Source: JBKHHU01 sp046539045
Lineage (GTDB): Bacteria > Planctomycetota > Phycisphaerae > SM23-33
Direction: 5' to 3'
DNA length: 11,992 nucleotides
NCBI GenBank assembly: GCA_046539045.1
Contig: JBKHHU010000106.1
Span: 1 to 11,992, forward strand
The translations under genes and the position numbers were made by a program. The notes under the pieces are model-generated. The model was not told where the DNA came from and searched no databases. It saw only the letters and a program-made list of their open reading frames with translations. Shown piece by piece: positions 6,888 through 11,992 of this stretch (its first letter is position 1; every line of letters begins with the position of its first letter).

Positions 6888-7343
6888 ATGGAAATTCGAT
6901 CTTCACGAGTAACAGACGCCCAGACGATCTGCGACCTTGTCAACCACTATGCCGAACGCGGGCTCATGCTGCATCTGAGTCTGCAGGATGTGTACGAGTC
7001 GCTGCGGGAGTTCCAGGTAGTCGAGGATGATGGAGAGATTCTCGGCTGCGTGGCTGTGGATATCTTCTGGGCCGACCTGGCCGAGGTGCGATCGCTGGCG
7101 GTTTCAGACAAGTGCCGCGGAAAAGGCATCGGCAGCAGGCTGGTCGGCTCGGCCATCGCCGATGCGCGGCAGCTCGGCGTGAAAACGCTGTTTACGTTGA
7201 CGTACGAGCAGAAGTTCTTCGAGCGCCAAGGTTTTGAGGTGATTGACCGCCACAGCCTTCCGGAAAAAGTATGGCGAGCCTGCCTCAACTGCCCTAAGGT
7301 CGACGCCTGCGACGAGATCGCCATGTTACGGAAGATAGGCTGA
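6888..7343 (+). CDS. argA: GNAT N-acetyltransferase, short ArgA type
   Basis: Predicted 151-residue acetyltransferase. Residues 1-118 form a GNAT fold with the acetyl-CoA-binding motif CRGKGIGSRLV (76-86), the preceding strand DLAEVRSLAV (63-72), and TLTYEQKFFERQGFE (103-117). The C-terminus carries ACLNCPKVDACDE (131-143), with Cys132, Cys135 and Cys141, a tail I associate with the stand-alone GNAT-type N-acetylglutamate synthases found in actinobacteria, deltaproteobacteria and others. Such enzymes acetylate glutamate to start arginine synthesis and lack the kinase-like domain of E. coli ArgA. The frame is open far upstream, but nothing before 6888 looks like protein of this family; the ATG has no real Shine-Dalgarno, consistent with a near-leaderless transcript. 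It lies 12 bases before mlaF and may be cotranscribed with it. Glutamate as substrate is inferred from family likeness only. Confidence 0.8.
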   Translation: MEIRSSRVTDAQTICDLVNHYAERGLMLHLSLQDVYESLREFQVVEDDGEILGCVAVDIFWADLAEVRSLAVSDKCRGKGIGSRLVGSAIADARQLGVKTLFTLTYEQKFFERQGFEVIDRHSLPEKVWRACLNCPKVDACDEIAMLRKIG

Positions 7344-7355
7344 CGCCGGGAGAGT

Positions 7356-8177
7356 ATGTCAGACAACCATGCCATAATTCGTCTGGAGAACGTAGAGAAG
7401 TCGTTCGGGCGACAGCGCGTCCTTCAGGGTGTAAGCCTGGACGTCCGTCGCGGAGAGACGACGGTCGTGATCGGCCCCTCCGGGTGCGGCAAGAGCGTGC
7501 TCCTGAAGCACATGGTCGCCCTGCTCCGACCGGACCGGGGCAAGGTATGGTTCGAGGACACGGAAATCTCGCATCTTTCGGAGCGGAAACTGGTTCCCTT
7601 CCGCAGAAAAATGGGATTCCTGTTCCAGGGCGCCGCCCTGTTCGACTCGATGACCGTCGCAGAAAATGTGTCCTTCCCTTTGGAAGAGCATGACATCGGC
7701 GACCGAGACGAGCGTCAGGCGCGTTGCCTTGAGACGCTTCGACTGGTAGGTCTGGAAGACACTGCGGGCAAGTACCCCGAGGAACTGTCCGGTGGGCAAC
7801 GCAAGCGGATCGGCCTGGCGCGGGCGATTGTCATGGACCCGGAAGTCATCTTTTATGATGAGCCGACTACCGGACTGGATCCCATCCGGTCCGATCTGAT
7901 CAATGAGCTTATTCTCAAGCTGCAGGATATGCTGAATACCACAGCCGTCGTCGTTACGCACGATATGGTGGCGGCCCGGAAAGTCGGGGACCGCGTTGTG
8001 ATGCTCCATGAAGGCAACTTCATAGCGGACGCGACTCCCGAACAACTGTGCAAAATCGATGACGAAGTGGTTTCGCGATTTGTCCGCGGCGAGATTCCTC
8101 CGGAAGAACTGGAGAAACTTCACCCGGATATGAGGACGACCGACTCTGCAAATCGGGATCAACGCGACCAGGAGTGA
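7356..8177 (+). CDS. mlaF: MlaF-type ABC transporter ATP-binding protein
   Basis: Predicted 273-residue cytoplasmic ATPase that would power lipid movement for an MCE system. Walker A GPSGCGKS (40-47), Q-loop Gln91, signature LSGGQ (144-148), Walker B VIFYDEP (164-170) with Asp168 and Glu169, and the switch His202 are all present, so it should be active. The segment FQGAALFDSMTVAENVSFPL (90-109) is characteristic of the MlaF/Ttg2A group that partners MCE proteins. The charged tail (about 245-273) extends beyond the ATPase core; in MlaF the tail contributes to dimer contacts, so it may here too. GGGAG sits close before the ATG. The stop overlaps the MCE gene's start region, indicating coupled translation. 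The usual next gene, the MlaE permease, is missing here. Confidence 0.9.
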   Translation: MSDNHAIIRLENVEKSFGRQRVLQGVSLDVRRGETTVVIGPSGCGKSVLLKHMVALLRPDRGKVWFEDTEISHLSERKLVPFRRKMGFLFQGAALFDSMTVAENVSFPLEEHDIGDRDERQARCLETLRLVGLEDTAGKYPEELSGGQRKRIGLARAIVMDPEVIFYDEPTTGLDPIRSDLINELILKLQDMLNTTAVVVTHDMVAARKVGDRVVMLHEGNFIADATPEQLCKIDDEVVSRFVRGEIPPEELEKLHPDMRTTDSANRDQRDQE

Positions 8178-8182
8178 ATGGA

Positions 8183-9283
8183 ATGCGGGAACGACACAAG
8201 AATTTCGCTGTTGGGTTGACCATCATCGGTGCGTTGGTCATGCTCGGGGCGATGATCGTCATCTTCGCGGGATTGCCCGAACTGTTCCGATCCGGGTACA
8301 ACGTCCACATCGTCACGGACACCACCTACTCGGCCAAGCAAGGCGACGCCGTTCATTTTGCTGGGATGCGGGTCGGACAGGTGAACGATGTCGCGTTCCG
8401 GGATACCAGCCGCCCGCAGGAAGGGGTGCTGATCACTGTCCGAATCGACAATGACATAAAGCTTCCGGCCAATACCCGGGCCCATTTCTACAGCCGCGGC
8501 TTCATGGGTGGTACGCACTTGGAACTGCGGGCATCCGGAGAGGACGCCGAGACCGCGAAAAATCTTCCGACAGACGGATCTGCCACGGTACCGGCACTCT
8601 ACGAGGGGTCCGAACTGGTACCCAAGGAATTCCGCAAAGCAGTAAGCGAGATGTCCGAGGGCCTCGGCGAGTTCAGCCGCCTTGCGAAGAACTTCAACAC
8701 GCTGTTTGAGGTCCCTGGGAGCACCACCGGCCCGAGCACCACCGGCACCGCGACTGCTACTGCCCCGTCCGGAAGCAAAATCCAGCAGATGCTCGCCAGA
8801 CTCGACCGGACTCTGGAGGGAATCGAAACCGTCGTCGGTGATGAGGACAACCAGCAGAACATCAAGCAATCTCTGGCCAACCTTGCCTCGGCCACCGAGA
8901 AAGCCAACGAGGCCATGGACGCCATCATCCACTTTGCCGAAGAGGCCAAGCAGGTAACCGACGGCGCGAAACAGGCCACTACGCGGGCAAGCGAAACGCT
9001 GGCCAAGGTGGGCAACGCCGCCGACACAGCCAACCGTCGGATCGACGAAATCGCCGATGGCATCATCAAGAATGCCGAAGAAATGTCGCGTCTGCTGATG
9101 ACAATCCGTAAGCTGTCGGTGAAGATCGACCAGGGAGAAGGCACCGCCGGCAGGTTGATCAACGACCCGAAACTCTATAACAATCTGGTCGAGGCAACCG
9201 CACAGATGTCGCGCGTCATGAAAGACATGAGAGCGCTGGTGGAAGAGTGGAAGGAATCGGGGGTCCCGATCAAGCTGAGGTAG
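8183..9283 (+). CDS. mlaD: MlaD/MCE-domain lipid transport protein
   Basis: Predicted 366-residue protein of the inner membrane facing the periplasm. Hydrophobic residues 9-30 form one membrane anchor after a basic start (MRERHK). Residues about 38-118 are an MCE domain, including GDAVHFAGMRVGQV (54-67) and the GFMGGTHLEL strand (106-115). A Thr/Gly/Ser-rich linker (about 178-197) leads to a long helical region (199-355), rich in Ala/Glu/Lys, and then GEGTAGRLINDPKLYNNL (318-335), a motif common near the end of long MCE proteins. MCE proteins form hexameric rings carrying phospholipids or other lipids between membranes; the helices may build a needle-like tunnel. I prefer ATG at 8183, with GGAG at 8171-8174 eight bases upstream; a GTG at 8174 giving a GTGA overlap with the mlaF stop is the alternative. 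It is longer than E. coli MlaD (about 183 residues). Confidence 0.9.
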   Translation: MRERHKNFAVGLTIIGALVMLGAMIVIFAGLPELFRSGYNVHIVTDTTYSAKQGDAVHFAGMRVGQVNDVAFRDTSRPQEGVLITVRIDNDIKLPANTRAHFYSRGFMGGTHLELRASGEDAETAKNLPTDGSATVPALYEGSELVPKEFRKAVSEMSEGLGEFSRLAKNFNTLFEVPGSTTGPSTTGTATATAPSGSKIQQMLARLDRTLEGIETVVGDEDNQQNIKQSLANLASATEKANEAMDAIIHFAEEAKQVTDGAKQATTRASETLAKVGNAADTANRRIDEIADGIIKNAEEMSRLLMTIRKLSVKIDQGEGTAGRLINDPKLYNNLVEATAQMSRVMKDMRALVEEWKESGVPIKLR

Positions 9284-9337
9284 TCCGATTTTCCGTCATG
9301 GCTGGCGGGTACACGGGTAGATGGAGCGCCAGGACAG

Positions 9338-11605
9338 ATGAAATTTGGGAATGGGATCGTGCGGTACCGCTGGTTGGTGCTGACTGCCTGGGTGGTCGCG
9401 GCTATCCTGCTGGTCGCGCTGGTGGGCCAGAGCGATCCTGCGAACGAAATCCAGCACTTCCTGCCGGAAGACATGCCATACCGCAAGGCCATCGCGGCTC
9501 TCGAAGAGCATTTCCCGGAAAACTCCGGGCTCAGCAACGCCATCATAGTGTTTGAACGCAAGACGGGACCGCTCCAGCCGACCGATCTCCAGGCCATCGA
9601 GCAAATCGCCCGACGAATATCCGACCCCTCCGAAACCGAACATGCGACGGCAGAGGAACTCGACCGGCTCACCATCCAGACTCCCGCGTCTACCAGTTTC
9701 CTCATGTTCCAGAGCCCGCTGGTCAGCAAGGCCGGAGAACCCGGCCAGGCTGCTTTGATCTCCGTAAGCGTGCCGAGCAATTACGTCACCCTGCGGGCCT
9801 CGCACGTGGTGGAGCATATTCGAGGCGTACTGCAGAAGACCCCCTTGCCCGACGGTCTGTCGGTGTCGGTAACCGGTTCTGCCGCGTTCGGACACGACTA
9901 CGCAAAGGCGGCGAAGGAATCCCACGAAGCCACCACCATCGTCACCCTGCTTTCGGTGATCGTCATCCTCCTGCTGGTCTATCGGGCGCCGCTGGCGGCA
10001 CTGGTTCCGCTGTTGTCCATTACAGTGGCCGCTGTCGTGGCGATGAAGTTCCTCGTGCTGGCAGAGAGCTTTGGCGTGCATAACGGCACGGCCGAGCAGA
10101 TTTTCGTCTTCGTGCTCCTGTACGGAGCGGGAATCGACTACTCGCTCCTGTACATCAGCCGCTACCGCGAGATGCTTCAGCAAGGCCAGCCGGGCAGGAA
10201 AGCCGCTGCCGACGGATTGAACGCGACCATCGGCGCGATCATGGCCAGTTCCGTCACCGATACGCTCGGGCTGCTCATGCTCTGTTTCGCCGCCTTCGTC
10301 CTGTTCCAGACGACCGGGCCGGTGGCGGCGATCGCTCTGCTGATCGCCCTGATGGCGGCCGTGACACTGGTACCGGCACTGGTCGCCATCGTCGGGCCGC
10401 GGATGTTCTGGCCGAGGAAAACGCACCGTATCGGCAAGTCGCGCGTGCTCTGGTCTGCCGTCGGTCGACTGGTGACGCGCCGCCCGCTGCTGTTGCTGGT
10501 ATTGCTCTTTGCTGCCTTGGCTGTTCCCGCAACACGCGGATTCTTCGTCCCCTGGGATTTCGATTCGCTTGCGGGCCTGAAGCCCAATGCGGGGAAAGTC
10601 GGGAACGCCTCTCGCGGTATCCGCGTGGCCAGAAGACACTGGCCCGTCGGAGAGGTAGCTCCCGTCACCATTGTGCTTGAGTCGGACGAGTCACTCGCCC
10701 GGGATCAGTGGCGCGAGATCTCCGCCCGCGCCTCCACGGCGGCGATGGCCCAGCCAAAGGTCAAAGAGGTGCGAAGTCACACGTACCCGATCGGCAACCG
10801 GGCCGACGTCCTCAGCGCCGTTGACGCCATCCCCCTGTTGTCGCAAACTGCAAAAACGCAGATCCGTAAGGATATTGACAAGCAGTACCTGGCTCCCACC
10901 GGGCGGGCCATCCGCATGGACCTGGTGCTGAATACGGCTCCGTTCGAGTCCGGAAGCATGGAAGCCCTGGAAGACATCCAGCAGGAGGTCGCCGCGGCTG
11001 CACGCACCGGCGATCCGGCGAAGTTGACGGTTCACACCGCCGGCATCATCGCCCAGACGCGGGACACGCGGGAGATCACCGATCGCGACTTCGCCAGGGT
11101 GGCTCCGCTGGTGCTGGGCGTCATCTTCCTGGTGGTGGTCATTCTGATCCGCGACCCTGTGATCGCCGCCTTCATGGTTCTGTCGACGCTGGTCAGCTAT
11201 CTGGCAACACTGGGAATCAGCCACTGGGTCTTTACCGGGCTCTTCGGGGCCGCTGCGTTGGACTGGAAAGTCCGGATCTTCGTGTTCGTGGTCATGGTGG
11301 CCGTGGGTGTGGACTACAACATCTTCCTCGCCGCGAGACTGGCGCAGGAAGCTCGGTCCCTGCCGACAGCCGAGGCGGTTCGACGGGCAGTGGCTTACAC
11401 CGGGCCTGTCATCAGTTCCTGCGGGATCATCATGGCCGCCACGCTCGGGAGCCTGGTTGTGGGAAAGATGTCGCTGCTGGAGCAGTTGGGTTTTGCACTG
11501 GCACTGGGAATGCTGATCGACACATTCCTGATCCGTCCGCTCCTGCTGCCGGCCTTTGCCACACTTACAGGCAGAACGGGCAAGACGTGGAACTTCATGA
11601 CATAG
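9338..11605 (+). CDS. MMPL-family RND transporter
   Basis: Predicted 755-residue inner-membrane protein with the duplicated RND layout: TM1 (about 11-29), periplasmic domain (about 31-195), TM2-6 (about 200-355), TM7 (about 383-400), second periplasmic domain (about 402-585), TM8-12 (about 588-742). Each half has the MMPL Asp-Tyr pair: GAGIDY (263-268) and AVGVDY (655-660), so Asp267/Tyr268 and Asp659/Tyr660 match the proton-relay residues known from MmpL3. Family members move lipids or hydrophobic compounds (mycolates, hopanoids) using the proton gradient. There is no long cytoplasmic C-terminal tail. AGGA lies only 3 bases before the ATG, a tight spacing. The gene starts 54 bases after the MCE gene, on the same strand, so the two probably share a transcript; substrate unknown but a lipid is likely. 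Confidence 0.9.
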   Translation: MKFGNGIVRYRWLVLTAWVVAAILLVALVGQSDPANEIQHFLPEDMPYRKAIAALEEHFPENSGLSNAIIVFERKTGPLQPTDLQAIEQIARRISDPSETEHATAEELDRLTIQTPASTSFLMFQSPLVSKAGEPGQAALISVSVPSNYVTLRASHVVEHIRGVLQKTPLPDGLSVSVTGSAAFGHDYAKAAKESHEATTIVTLLSVIVILLLVYRAPLAALVPLLSITVAAVVAMKFLVLAESFGVHNGTAEQIFVFVLLYGAGIDYSLLYISRYREMLQQGQPGRKAAADGLNATIGAIMASSVTDTLGLLMLCFAAFVLFQTTGPVAAIALLIALMAAVTLVPALVAIVGPRMFWPRKTHRIGKSRVLWSAVGRLVTRRPLLLLVLLFAALAVPATRGFFVPWDFDSLAGLKPNAGKVGNASRGIRVARRHWPVGEVAPVTIVLESDESLARDQWREISARASTAAMAQPKVKEVRSHTYPIGNRADVLSAVDAIPLLSQTAKTQIRKDIDKQYLAPTGRAIRMDLVLNTAPFESGSMEALEDIQQEVAAAARTGDPAKLTVHTAGIIAQTRDTREITDRDFARVAPLVLGVIFLVVVILIRDPVIAAFMVLSTLVSYLATLGISHWVFTGLFGAAALDWKVRIFVFVVMVAVGVDYNIFLAARLAQEARSLPTAEAVRRAVAYTGPVISSCGIIMAATLGSLVVGKMSLLEQLGFALALGMLIDTFLIRPLLLPAFATLTGRTGKTWNFMT

Positions 11606-11992
11606 GCGGCGAGCCGGACCAGAGAATGCGCCGGACTTCGGGATTCTGGCCCGAATACTGAACATCCCACCCTCGGGGCGGCACCGGTGACCCACCAGCG
11701 ATGCCGATTCGTGTTCTGACGGCCCCCTTGGCATCAAACCGGCCCAGAAAAGCACGTCCGGACGTCCTTACGAACGTCCGGCCGTGCAGGCCTCTTCCGA
11801 CCTGGTCGTTTTCTGACCGGCGGCCGGGGGCTCAATGTGGTTCTGGTCAAAGGCTTTCCCCTCTCAACCATCATGTAACTGTAGGTCGTCAATTCCTACC
11901 AATCAAGATCAGTTAATTTTCTCGGGTGCTCCACTTGCGTCGAATCGGGCGTGCCGGATCCTGTTGTGAGCATGTTCCTCTTGCCGGTGAAC
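11606..11992. other. Noncoding tail, no gene recognised
   Basis: These 387 bases carry no convincing coding region. Present are a small inverted repeat (TTCGGG 11637-11642 with CCCGAA 11650-11655), the larger hairpin at 11753-11786, a short repeat (GTAGG 11881-11885 with CCTAC 11895-11899), and an A/T-richer patch around 11890-11922 that could belong to a promoter of a gene beyond the window. A 71-codon open frame at 11701-11916 has no ribosome binding site or protein-like composition. Confidence 0.6.
11753..11786 (+). terminator. Hairpin after the MMPL gene, possible terminator
   Basis: CCGGACGT (11758-11765) pairs perfectly with ACGTCCGG (11774-11781) around an 8-base loop. CACG (11753-11756) with CGTG (11783-11786) extends the stem across one mismatch. 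It is the strongest hairpin in the tail, about 150 bases past the MMPL stop. No T-run follows directly (the next is TTTT near 11810), so it may be a processing or stabilising element rather than an intrinsic terminator. Confidence 0.35.

Noticed and set aside
9296..10639. 447-codon open frame on the minus strand
   Set aside because: Antisense shadow of the MMPL gene, full of His/Arg/Gln/Asp, while the plus strand gives a textbook membrane transporter. The minus-strand frame at 10691-11755 is rejected for the same reason.
11972..11992. Possible gene start ATG at 11972 at the right edge
   Set aside because: Only seven codons remain and there is no clear ribosome binding site, so it cannot be supported.

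Overview
The window is ordinary-looking chromosomal DNA of a high-GC, diderm bacterium. Purine-rich AGGAG/GGAG ribosome binding sites precede most starts. The presence of MCE/Mla-type lipid transport genes and of a lipoprotein signal implies an outer membrane. The gene mix is a long-form GH130 protein, a short GNAT-type ArgA, an ACT/UPF0210 pair and an MCE plus MMPL cassette. This would fit a Planctomycetota/PVC-like or similar environmental lineage, but that placement is inference and weak. I see no insertion sequences, phage genes, tRNAs, rRNAs or CRISPR arrays.

Layout. 1-375 (minus): 5' part of a TPR-like lipoprotein gene cut by the left edge. 560-2008 (plus): GH130 family glycoside phosphorylase/hydrolase with a good -10 box just upstream. 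2009-2189: convergent intergenic stretch with a dispersed-repeat-like palindrome and a strong 13-bp hairpin that probably ends gdhA. 2190-3536 (minus): NADP-type glutamate dehydrogenase, with a leader of about 120 nt rich in dyad symmetry. 3998-4585 (plus): small SAM-dependent methyltransferase. 4644-6017 and 6043-6618 (minus): a two-gene operon of a double-ACT-domain protein followed by a PFL-family (UPF0210/DUF711) protein, with a clear promoter. 6888-11605 (plus): argA-like acetyltransferase, mlaF-type ABC ATPase, MCE/MlaD protein and MMPL-family RND transporter, closely packed. 11606-11992: noncoding tail with a hairpin and no convincing gene.

How the genes relate. GdhA (ammonia assimilation into glutamate) and the ArgA-like enzyme (acetylation of glutamate, first step to arginine) both handle glutamate but are not neighbours. 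The ACT/UPF0210 pair is a recurrent bacterial and archaeal partnership of unknown function, probably involving amino-acid sensing. The most interesting block is 7356-11605: an MlaF-like ATPase and a membrane-anchored MCE protein are directly followed by an MMPL transporter, with no MlaE/YrbE permease between or beside them. Either the permease is encoded elsewhere or the lipid transport machine has an unusual composition.
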